From a bacterium (lineage in GTDB: Bacteria > Elusimicrobiota > Elusimicrobia > UBA1565 > UBA9628), in the NCBI GenBank assembly GCA_021782205.1, contig JAJXVH010000004.1:1-64000 (forward strand): a stretch of DNA of 64,000 nucleotides, read 5' to 3'. Position 1 is the first letter of the stretch. The number at the start of each line of letters is the position of its first letter. The position numbers and the translations under genes are program-made. Below are positions 20,475 to 27,255 of this stretch, piece by piece. The notes beneath the pieces are model-generated. The model saw only the letters and a list, made by a program, of their open reading frames with translations, was not told the origin of the DNA and searched no databases.

Positions 20475-21526
20475 CGGACGATTCTCCTGTGGGCGGCGGT
20501 TTTGGACGGCGCGGCGAGCAGATGCAGAAGGACGGCCTTGGCGGCGTGCAGGCGGTTCTCCGCCTGGTCGAGCACCGCCGACCACGGCCCGTCGAGCACC
20601 GCGTCGGCGACGACCAGGTTGCGGCGCACGGGCAGGCAGTGCATGAAAAGGGCGGAGTCCGTGCGCTTCATCTTGGCGGGCGTGACCATCCATTGCGCGC
20701 GGAAGCCCGCGTCGGAAGACGGCGGCGCGCCGTAATTCCGGAGGGAGCCCCAGGACTTGGCGTAGACCACGTGCTGGCCGTCGTAGGCGGCGGGCACGTC
20801 GGAGGTCACGGTCAGCGTCCCGCCTTGGCGCGCGCAGTTGTCGGCCGCGCGCTTCATGACTTCGGGGTCAAGGTCGTAGCCTTCCGGACGCGCGATGGTC
20901 ACGTTCATGCCGGCCATCGCGGCCATCTCCACGGCGGAGTTGGGCACGGCCATGGGCAGGGCTTTCACGTGCGGCGCCCAGGTCAGCAGGAAGTTCCTGC
21001 CTCGGGGCTTCATGCGTTCCTGGATGGTGACCAGGTCGGCGAGCGCCTGGCAGGGGTGCCCGGACGAGGACTCCAGGTTGATCACCGGCACGGTCGAGTA
21101 TTTGCGAAACGCCGTCAGCGCCGGCTCGGCCTTGTCCTCGTCCCAGCTCTTGCCGGCGGGAAAGGAGCGCAGGCCCAGCGCCGCGCAGAAGCGGCCCAGC
21201 ACGGGCACGGCTTCCTTGAGGTGCTCCGCCGCGGCGCCGTCCATGACCGTGCCTTCCACGGACTCCATGCCCCACGTCCCGCCGCCTCCTGTCCCGAGGC
21301 TCAGCGTGATCGGGTGGCCTCCCAGCGACGCGGCCGCGACCTCGCAGGACACCTGCGTGCGCAGGGACGGGTTCATGAAGCAGAACGCCAGGCTCTTGCC
21401 CGCCAGCGGCGCGCCCTTCGGAGATTTCTTTTTTAACGCGCGAGCGGCGTCCGCCAGCGCGAGGAATTCCGCGGGAGAAAAGTCCTTGAGGTGAGTGAAG
21501 TGGCGAAGGGTTTTCATCGGACTCAT
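20471..21526 (-). CDS. N-acylornithine carbamoyltransferase
   Basis: A 351-residue transcarbamylase that would carbamoylate acetyl- or succinylornithine. Carbamoyl-phosphate motifs are FMNPSLRTQVS (the STRT-type loop) and SGHPCQALADL. FMHCLPVRRN lies near the C-terminus. Features separating it from ordinary OTCases are GTVMDGAAAEHLKEAVPVLG and TWAPHVKALPMAVPNS, which match the acetyl/succinyl-ornithine enzymes of Xanthomonas and Bacteroides. At the position where, by my alignment from memory, AOTCase has Glu and SOTCase has Pro, this protein has Ala, so the acyl group is unresolved. The start at 21526 directly follows the argD stop (TGAATG). A second ATG 9 bases later is possible. Confidence 0.88.
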   Translation of the reverse strand: MSPMKTLRHFTHLKDFSPAEFLALADAARALKKKSPKGAPLAGKSLAFCFMNPSLRTQVSCEVAAASLGGHPITLSLGTGGGGTWGMESVEGTVMDGAAAEHLKEAVPVLGRFCAALGLRSFPAGKSWDEDKAEPALTAFRKYSTVPVINLESSSGHPCQALADLVTIQERMKPRGRNFLLTWAPHVKALPMAVPNSAVEMAAMAGMNVTIARPEGYDLDPEVMKRAADNCARQGGTLTVTSDVPAAYDGQHVVYAKSWGSLRNYGAPPSSDAGFRAQWMVTPAKMKRTDSALFMHCLPVRRNLVVADAVLDGPWSAVLDQAENRLHAAKAVLLHLLAAPSKTAAHRRIVR

Positions 21527-22705
21527 TCACCGCGCCGCGGCCGCTTCCTCGGCGAAGATGTCCGCCAGCGCGCTCCTCAGCGCTCCGATCTCGGCGGGGC
21601 CGACGGTCAGCGGCGGCAGGAGGCGGATCACGTTCGGGTCGTCGGCGCCGCCCACGAGTATCCGGCGCTCGAGCAGCTTCCGGCGCGCGTCCTTGGACGG
21701 GCGGTCGAGCGCCAGCCCGAGCAGAAGGCCTTTGCCGCGGATCTCCCGGATCTGCGGGAAGTCGAAAGTCTTTCGGATCAAGGCTTCCATCGCGGCGGCG
21801 TTCTCCCAGAGCTTGCGCGCGGAGATCGCGTTCACCGTCGCCGTGATCGCGGCGCAGGCCAGCGGCCCGCCGCCGAAGGTCGAGCCGAGTTCGCCGGGGC
21901 GCACCTTCTTCGCCGTTTCCGGGACGGCCATCACCGCGCCGGCCGGGACCCCCGACGCGAGGGCCTTGGCGAACGTCTGCAGGTGCGGCCGCGCGCCGAA
22001 CGCGTGGCGCGCGGAGCGCGCGCCGACGCGGCCCAGGCCGGTCTGCACCTCGTCGAAAATCAGCAGCGCGCCGGCTTTGACGCAGAGCGCCTCAAGCCCC
22101 TGGAGATACGCCGGCGTCGCCGTGGTCGCGCCCTGCACGCTTTGGATGGGCTCCAGCAGGAACGCGGCCGCGCCGTCCAGGGCCCGCGCGGCGGCGTCGA
22201 GGTCCCCGAAGGGTACGTGGACGATGTCCGCGCCCAGGCCGGACAGGCCTTTGCGATACTTGTAGCCCGTCGCGGCGATGGCGGCGGCGGTGCGGCCGTG
22301 GAAGCCGCCTTCGGCCGCCACCACCCTCGCGCGGCCGGTGACGGAGCGCGCGATGCGCAGCGCGTTCTCGTTGGCCTCGGCGCCGGAGTTGCAGAAGAAG
22401 ACCTGGGAGCCGGCTTCGCCGCAGAACTCCACCAGGGCCTGCGCGGCCTCGGCGCGCGCGCGCAGGTAGACCAGGTTCGAGTAGAACAGCAGTTCGCGCG
22501 ACTGCCGGGCGATGGCGTCGGCGACTTCCCGCGGCGAGTGGCCCAGGGCCGCCACCGCGTGGCCGCCGTACAGGTCGAGATACTTGTTTCCCGCGTCGTC
22601 CCAGACCCAGCAGCCTTCGCCGCGCGTCAGCACGAACGGAAACTTCTCATACGTGGGCAGGACGTAGGCGTCCTCCCGGGCCTTCCAGTCGAGCGCGGCG
22701 CTCAC
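21527..22705 (-). CDS. argD: Acetylornithine aminotransferase
   Basis: A 392-residue class-III PLP aminotransferase making N-acyl-ornithine from the semialdehyde and glutamate. Visible are VFFCNSGAEANENALRIAR near residue 110, the PLP-Asp region LLIFDEVQTGLGRVG, the Schiff-base Lys segment TFAKALASGVPAGAVMA, and a C-terminal RLLPPLTV. Length and order are typical of ArgD. The start shares an ATGA overlap with argC, and the stop abuts the start of the carbamoyltransferase. It may also act on succinylated or diaminopimelate-type substrates, as ArgD enzymes often do. Confidence 0.94.
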   Translation of the reverse strand: MSAALDWKAREDAYVLPTYEKFPFVLTRGEGCWVWDDAGNKYLDLYGGHAVAALGHSPREVADAIARQSRELLFYSNLVYLRARAEAAQALVEFCGEAGSQVFFCNSGAEANENALRIARSVTGRARVVAAEGGFHGRTAAAIAATGYKYRKGLSGLGADIVHVPFGDLDAAARALDGAAAFLLEPIQSVQGATTATPAYLQGLEALCVKAGALLIFDEVQTGLGRVGARSARHAFGARPHLQTFAKALASGVPAGAVMAVPETAKKVRPGELGSTFGGGPLACAAITATVNAISARKLWENAAAMEALIRKTFDFPQIREIRGKGLLLGLALDRPSKDARRKLLERRILVGGADDPNVIRLLPPLTVGPAEIGALRSALADIFAEEAAAAR

Positions 22706-23736
22706 GGGTAATGTCCCGCGAAAGCCAGGCCCTCGGCCTCGTCCCAGCCCATCATCACGTTGAGGTTCTGCACCGCCTGTCCCGACGCGCCCTTGACCAG
22801 GTTGTCGATGGCCGAGATCACGCCGATGCGCCCGTCCCGCACCGCGACGAACACGTCGCAGTGGTTGCTGCCGTTGACCGCGTTCAGCGACGGCGGTTCC
22901 GGGACCAGCCGCACGAAGGAGCTTCCCTCATAGGCGTCCCGGTAGAGACCCAGGACTTTCTTCTCGGTCCAGCCCTTCGGCAATTCCAGCTGCGCGACCG
23001 CGTAGATCCCGCGCGCGAACGGTCCGGAGATGGGGATCAGCGACAGCTTCAGCGCCGACTTGCCGCCGCCCAGCCGGTCGAGGATCTGCTCGACCTCGGG
23101 CACGTGCTGGTGGACGAAGGGCTTGTAGGCGCGCAGGTTGGCGTGGCGCGTGGGGTGATGCGTGATCGTCGACGGCGACGCGCCGGAGCCGGAGGAACCG
23201 GTCACCGCGGTCACGGAGACGACGCCGTGCGCGCCGCCCTGGGCCAGCGGCCCCAGCGCCAGCGCGGTGGCGGTCGCAAAACAGCCGGGATTGGCGACCC
23301 AGCGCGCCTTTTCGATCTCGGCGCGGTTGAGCTCCACCAGGCCGTAGGCGAACTTCGCCAGGAGCGCCGGGGCTTTGTGCTCGCGCGTGTACCAGCGCGG
23401 GTAGAGAGCCGCGTCCTTGAGGCGGAAGTCGCCGGAGAGGTCGATGAGGCGCAGGCGCGGGCCGGTCTCGGCCAGGATGGCGGGCACGTTGGCCATCGCG
23501 TCGCCGTGGCCGCCGGCCAGGAACACGCAGTCGAGCTTGGCGTACTCCAGCTTGCGCGTGAACGCCAGGTTCGTGCGGCCGCGCAGGTTGGGGTGCGCCA
23601 TGAACACCGGCTGGCCGGGATACGTCGAGGAAGTCGCGGCCGCGATCTCCACTTTCGGGTGGCCGAGCAGGAGGCGGATGAGCTCCCCGCCGGTGAAGCC
23701 CGCGCCGCCCTCGATGCCGACTCGAATCTTCTTCAT
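22702..23736 (-). CDS. argC: N-acetyl-gamma-glutamyl-phosphate reductase
   Basis: A 344-residue ArgC, which reduces N-acylglutamyl phosphate to the semialdehyde with NADPH. The Rossmann loop GIEGGAGFTGGELIRLL is at the N-terminus, the catalytic Cys is in NPGCFATATALAL, and the conserved ITHHPTRHANLRAYKP and HQHVPEV segments follow. The ORF track extends to 24300 but the ATG at 23736 begins the Rossmann fold and overlaps the upstream stop as ATGA. It is a type-1 ArgC by length. It sits between the unknown P-loop gene and argD, all translationally coupled. Confidence 0.95.
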   Translation of the reverse strand: MKKIRVGIEGGAGFTGGELIRLLLGHPKVEIAAATSSTYPGQPVFMAHPNLRGRTNLAFTRKLEYAKLDCVFLAGGHGDAMANVPAILAETGPRLRLIDLSGDFRLKDAALYPRWYTREHKAPALLAKFAYGLVELNRAEIEKARWVANPGCFATATALALGPLAQGGAHGVVSVTAVTGSSGSGASPSTITHHPTRHANLRAYKPFVHQHVPEVEQILDRLGGGKSALKLSLIPISGPFARGIYAVAQLELPKGWTEKKVLGLYRDAYEGSSFVRLVPEPPSLNAVNGSNHCDVFVAVRDGRIGVISAIDNLVKGASGQAVQNLNVMMGWDEAEGLAFAGHYP

Positions 23737-24785
23737 GCGGCCTTCCCCGCGAACAGCTTGGCTTCCACGAACGCGCCCAGGCGGTCGTAGTCGATGCGCG
23801 CGTTGATCGCGCTCACGCCCATCTGGCGCTCGATGAACTCCGAGCCCACGGCGTTGTCGGTCGCCGGGCCGGTGATGACGTCCACGCGGCGCTTGAAGCG
23901 GTTCTTGAACAGCTCGACGGCGCCCCAGGCCGCGACGGGATCGTTGGCCGCCAGCACGTGCACCGTGCCGGCGTCCATCAGCTGGGCGTCGTGCAGAATC
24001 TCCTGCACGCCGTATTCGCCCAGGATGCCGTCGCCCAGTTCCACGACCAGCGCGTCGGGTTCCTGCTTGTTGAGCGCGTTGATCAGGCCCTTGGCGACGG
24101 GCACCGACACCGCGCCCGAGGTCGAGACCACGCCGGCGTCGTTGAAGGACAGGCTTGAGACGGCGCCGCGGTCGACCATGCTCAGCGTGTCGCGCAGCAG
24201 CGACACGCCGGTGAGCTTCGCGCCGCACACGCGCCGTCCCTTGCGCGCCAGGTAGCGGATGATCTCCCCGCAGGCCAAGGTCTTGCCCGCGTTCATGCAC
24301 GTGCCCGCGACGTAGACGATGGGCGCGGAGGGCTCAAGCTTTTCGGCCCACGGCACCGCGCCGGTCATGATGGTGGCGGGCACGCCCACGCGCTCGCCCA
24401 GGTGCGGAAAGTGCAGGACCTGGCCCAGCACCTCGGCCTGCAGGGGCTTGCCCAGCTCGATGTTGACCGAGGTGCACTTGCCGATCACGCCGCCCAGGTT
24501 CAGCACGTCCAGGCGGTCGCCCACCTTGACGCTCTCGGGCACCACGCCCGCGTAGCCGCGCAGCGCGCGGCGCGTGCCCAGCACGGCGGCGATCACGTCG
24601 CCGTCGTTGAGGCCGATCATGCGCCCGTGCACGTCCTCGACTTGGTTGTAGACGGTTTTGGTGCCGTGGATGCGCACCGCCAGGACCATGCCCTCGCGGG
24701 CCTGGATCTGGTCGTCGAGCAGCACCTCGCGCGGCACGCGCGCGTTGCGCGTGACCGAGGCGATCTTGTCCAGCGTCACTTTCAT
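23733..24785 (-). CDS. P-loop protein of unknown function inside the arginine operon
   Basis: A 350-residue protein from the ATG at 24785, which overlaps the argG stop as ATGA. Residues 1-155 form a beta-rich, possibly substrate- or lid-type domain (AVRIHGTKTVYNQVEDVHGR, LNLGGVIGKCTSV). A Walker-A-like loop AGTCMNAGKT is at 160-169, followed by EIIRYLARKGRRV, then VVELGDGILGEYGV (247-260) where a Walker-B/acid motif would be expected. I recognise no family. The layout, an N-terminal domain followed by a P-loop domain, recalls DUF1611/DgcN-type acyltransferases, but similarity was not tested. The operon lacks N-acetylglutamate synthase, so a role in making or sensing N-acylglutamate is a guess from position. 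Confidence 0.88.
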   Translation of the reverse strand: MKVTLDKIASVTRNARVPREVLLDDQIQAREGMVLAVRIHGTKTVYNQVEDVHGRMIGLNDGDVIAAVLGTRRALRGYAGVVPESVKVGDRLDVLNLGGVIGKCTSVNIELGKPLQAEVLGQVLHFPHLGERVGVPATIMTGAVPWAEKLEPSAPIVYVAGTCMNAGKTLACGEIIRYLARKGRRVCGAKLTGVSLLRDTLSMVDRGAVSSLSFNDAGVVSTSGAVSVPVAKGLINALNKQEPDALVVELGDGILGEYGVQEILHDAQLMDAGTVHVLAANDPVAAWGAVELFKNRFKRRVDVITGPATDNAVGSEFIERQMGVSAINARIDYDRLGAFVEAKLFAGKAA

Positions 24786-25978
24786 GCGGCGCTCCGCGCG
24801 CGGGCGGCCAAGGTCATGGGCAGGGCGTGGAGCTTGGCAAATCCCGCGGCCTCGGCTCCGGTCCACAGGCGGGTCGTCTCGCCGTAGGTCGCGGCCCCGG
24901 CCACCATGCTGAAGGGGCTCTGGACGCCGGTGACGTCGAAGCGGCCCGGGCGCAGGCGCAGGCGCGCCTGCCCGGTGACGGCGGACTGGCTGGAGGCGAT
25001 CAGCGCCTCGATGTCGCGCATCACGGGGTCGAAGTAGAGCCCCTCGTGGAGCATCTGGCCGTAGAATTCGCCCAGCTGGTTCTTCCAGAAAACCTGCCAG
25101 CGCGTCAGCACCAGCTTTTCCAGCTCCTGGTGCGCGGCGATCAGCATCAGCGGCGCGGGGGCTTCGAAGGCGATGCGGCCCTTGATGCCCAGGATCGTGT
25201 CGCCCAGATGCACGCCGCGGCCCAGCGCGTAGGTCCGGCCCAGCGCGTGCAGGGCCTGGACCAAGGCGACGCCGTCCAAGGTGCGGCCGTCGATAGAGCG
25301 CGGCACGCCGCGCTCGAAGCCGACGACCACGTCGCGGCCGGAGTCCGGGGCGGTCTGGCTGGCCGCGGGGAAGGCCGTGTCCGGAATCTCCGCCCACGGG
25401 TCGTGCGTGGCGCCGCCGCCGACGGTGGTGCCCCACAGTCCCGCGTTCACGGAGTAGGACACGGTCTTGGCCGGGACGTCCACGCCGAACTTCGCCAGAT
25501 AGTCGGTCTCCTGACGGCGCGACCAGCCCAGATCTCGCACCGGCGTGTGAATCTTCACGCCGGGAAGCAAAACCTGGAACACCGCGTCGAAGCGCACCTG
25601 ATCGTTGCCCGCACCCGTGGAGCCGTGGGCCACGCCCTCGGCGCCGACCTCGCGCGCGACGCGCGCGACGACCTCGGCCTGGAGCACGCGTTCGGCGGAG
25701 ACGGACAGCGGGTAGGCGCGGCCGCGCAGGACGTTGCCCTGGATCAGCGGGACGGCGAAGCGGGAGAATATCTCGGCGCGGCCGTCGACGGCGCGGTGTT
25801 CGACGGCGCCCAGCGAGAGCGCGCGCGCTTCGATAGCCTTCAGTTCCTCGCCGCTGAAGCCCCCGGCGTCCACGGTGACGGTCAGCACGTCGGCGTTGAG
25901 CTCCTTCTGCAGCCACAGCGCGCAGAACGTGGTGTCCAATCCTCCGCTGAAGGCGAGCACGATCACGGGCTTTTTCAT
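24782..25978 (-). CDS. argG: Argininosuccinate synthase
   Basis: A 398-residue ArgG, which joins citrulline and aspartate using ATP. The PP-loop VLAFSGGLDTTFCALWL is at the N-terminus, and AHGSTGAGNDQVRFDAV binds the citrulline and aspartate side. SYSVNAGLWGTTVGGG follows in the middle. The N-terminal KKPVIVLAFSGG leaves little doubt about the start at 25978, which overlaps argR by 4 bases. It is the first biosynthetic gene of the operon although it acts near the end of the pathway. Confidence 0.96.
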   Translation of the reverse strand: MKKPVIVLAFSGGLDTTFCALWLQKELNADVLTVTVDAGGFSGEELKAIEARALSLGAVEHRAVDGRAEIFSRFAVPLIQGNVLRGRAYPLSVSAERVLQAEVVARVAREVGAEGVAHGSTGAGNDQVRFDAVFQVLLPGVKIHTPVRDLGWSRRQETDYLAKFGVDVPAKTVSYSVNAGLWGTTVGGGATHDPWAEIPDTAFPAASQTAPDSGRDVVVGFERGVPRSIDGRTLDGVALVQALHALGRTYALGRGVHLGDTILGIKGRIAFEAPAPLMLIAAHQELEKLVLTRWQVFWKNQLGEFYGQMLHEGLYFDPVMRDIEALIASSQSAVTGQARLRLRPGRFDVTGVQSPFSMVAGAATYGETTRLWTGAEAAGFAKLHALPMTLAARARSAA

Positions 25979-26442
25979 GACGCTTGGGCCATCCTTGTTT
26001 CCAGGAATTCGACGAGCTTCTTCTGCGCGGCGCCGGACTGGGACGCGACGAACACCGTGTCGTCGCCGGCCAAGGTGCCGGCCAGGCCGGGCAAGGCCAG
26101 GCCGTCGAGCACCAGGCCCACGCGCGGCGCGGTCCCCGCGTCGCAGCGCACGACCGTCAGGTTCGGCCCCGCCGACGAGACCGTGCGCACGAAGGTGCGC
26201 AGGGGCATCTCGGGGTCGTGCGCGCCGGCGTCGGCCGGCGCGGGCTTGTAGGCGCCGCCCGCCTTGACCAGCCCCAGCTCGGCGATGTCGCGCGAGACGG
26301 AGACCTGCGTGGCCTCGATGCCGCGCTTCTTCAGCGCCCGCACCAGGTCGTTCTGCGTGGCGACGGCCTCTTGCGAGACGGCCTCCAGGATGGCGGCCTG
26401 GCGCGCGGACTTTGCGGTGCCATGTGTATATTTATTCATCAC
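25975..26442 (-). CDS. argR: Arginine repressor
   Basis: A 155-residue ArgR. The N-terminal winged helix reads RQAAILEAVSQEAVATQNDLVRAL and ATQVSVSRDIAELGLVK. The C-terminal arginine-binding and hexamerisation domain contains PNLTVVRCDAGTAPRVGLVLDGL and LAGDDTVFVA (GTxxGDDT-type loop). It senses arginine and blocks its own operon. Two adjacent starts are possible, GTG at 26442 and ATG at 26439; the GTG best fits the promoter spacing. The first codons (ATGAATAAATATACA) form one arm of the operator palindrome. The stop overlaps argG. Confidence 0.95.
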   Translation of the reverse strand: MMNKYTHGTAKSARQAAILEAVSQEAVATQNDLVRALKKRGIEATQVSVSRDIAELGLVKAGGAYKPAPADAGAHDPEMPLRTFVRTVSSAGPNLTVVRCDAGTAPRVGLVLDGLALPGLAGTLAGDDTVFVASQSGAAQKKLVEFLETRMAQAS

Positions 26443-26458
26443 GATGAATAAATATACA
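26425..26458. promoter_or_regulatory. Perfect palindromic ARG-box pair over the argR start
   Basis: TGTATATTTATTCATC (26425-26440) and GATGAATAAATATACA (26443-26458) are perfect 16-base inverted copies separated by two bases. Each arm resembles an ARG-box half (TGAAT plus an AT-rich core). The site covers the -10 and the first argR codons, so bound ArgR would block polymerase and the start of transcription. Confidence 0.8.
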
Positions 26459-26479
26459 AAACGGCGTCGGCCGCGTCAA
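26451..26479 (-). promoter_or_regulatory. Promoter of the arginine operon
   Basis: On the minus strand TTGACG (26474-26479), a 17-base spacer and TATATT (26451-26456). The -35 overlaps the last codons of the SWIM gene. The GTG at 26442 follows the -10 after 8 bases, so the mRNA would be leaderless or carry only a few leader bases. Confidence 0.7.
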
Positions 26480-27255
26480 GCGCGGACGCGGATCAGCAGC
26501 TCCAGCGCGGCCAGCGAGGCGGTCTTGTGGACGCCTTCCAGCGCGTCGAGCAGGCTGTCCTCGCCGCGCCAAAAAGGGAAATCTCCCAATTGCTTGAGCA
26601 GGGGCGCGTCGACCGGCGGCGGCCGCAGGTCCATCTTCGCGCCGCGCGGCACGTCCGTGCGTCCCCAAAAAGCGGCTGGGTCCGCCGAAACGGGAGCCGC
26701 CGCCTTGCGTCGCGGCCGGCCCGCGGGCAGGCCGGACAACAGCCGGTCCAGCGTCAGCCCGCGCAATTTCAGGAGCAGAGAGGGGTCCCGGTCGAACTCC
26801 TCGGCCAGCAGGTAGCACACGGCCGCGACGTGCTTGCACGGCGCGGCGCGATCCGGGCAGGTGCAGGAACTGCGCAGGTCGGACAGTCGGCGGGGAAACA
26901 GCGCGGTCCCGGATTGGCGAAACAGATCCTCGATCTCGGGAGGCATTTCTCCTGCCAGCAGTTTGGCCGCGTACAACGCGCGGCGGGAGAGGTTTTTCAT
27001 CAGCGCGGCCTGCTCGCGGCGTCCGTAGGCCGCCAGGCGGAGGGTCACTTGATAAGGCCGGTCGCGCGCGCCCTGCACGCGGGCGGTCACCCGGCCCTTC
27101 TCCACGCGGATGTCGAGCACCTGCCCGGCGCGGGCGTAGGCGCGCCCGCGGCCCAAGCGGTTGCCGTCGAAGCTCTCCAGCACCGAGATCCAGCGCCGTC
27201 CCCACCAACTTCGGCCGAAGGCGCCGCGCGCGGTGCGAGCCTTGATGCCGCTCAT
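26476..27255 (-). CDS. SWIM zinc-finger protein
   Basis: A 259-residue protein. The SWIM motif CTCPDRAAPCKHVAAVCYLL (CxC...CxH) lies at residues about 132-151, and FGRSWWGRRWISVLES, common at the start of YwqB-like proteins, is at the N-terminus. The start at 27255 is chosen because it overlaps the helicase stop as ATGA. The ORF-track extension to 27777 lies inside the helicase gene. SWIM domains bind DNA or protein and the SNF2/SWIM pair (as in B. subtilis ywqA/ywqB) is a recurrent partnership of unknown detailed role. The C-terminal LLIRVRA stop overlaps the arg operon -35. Confidence 0.9.
   Translation of the reverse strand: MSGIKARTARGAFGRSWWGRRWISVLESFDGNRLGRGRAYARAGQVLDIRVEKGRVTARVQGARDRPYQVTLRLAAYGRREQAALMKNLSRRALYAAKLLAGEMPPEIEDLFRQSGTALFPRRLSDLRSSCTCPDRAAPCKHVAAVCYLLAEEFDRDPSLLLKLRGLTLDRLLSGLPAGRPRRKAAAPVSADPAAFWGRTDVPRGAKMDLRPPPVDAPLLKQLGDFPFWRGEDSLLDALEGVHKTASLAALELLIRVRA

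Noticed and set aside
23733-25916. 727-residue ORF joining the P-loop gene to upstream sequence
   Set aside because: The upstream 370 residues are a shadow of argG. The real start is the ATG at 24785 overlapping the argG stop.
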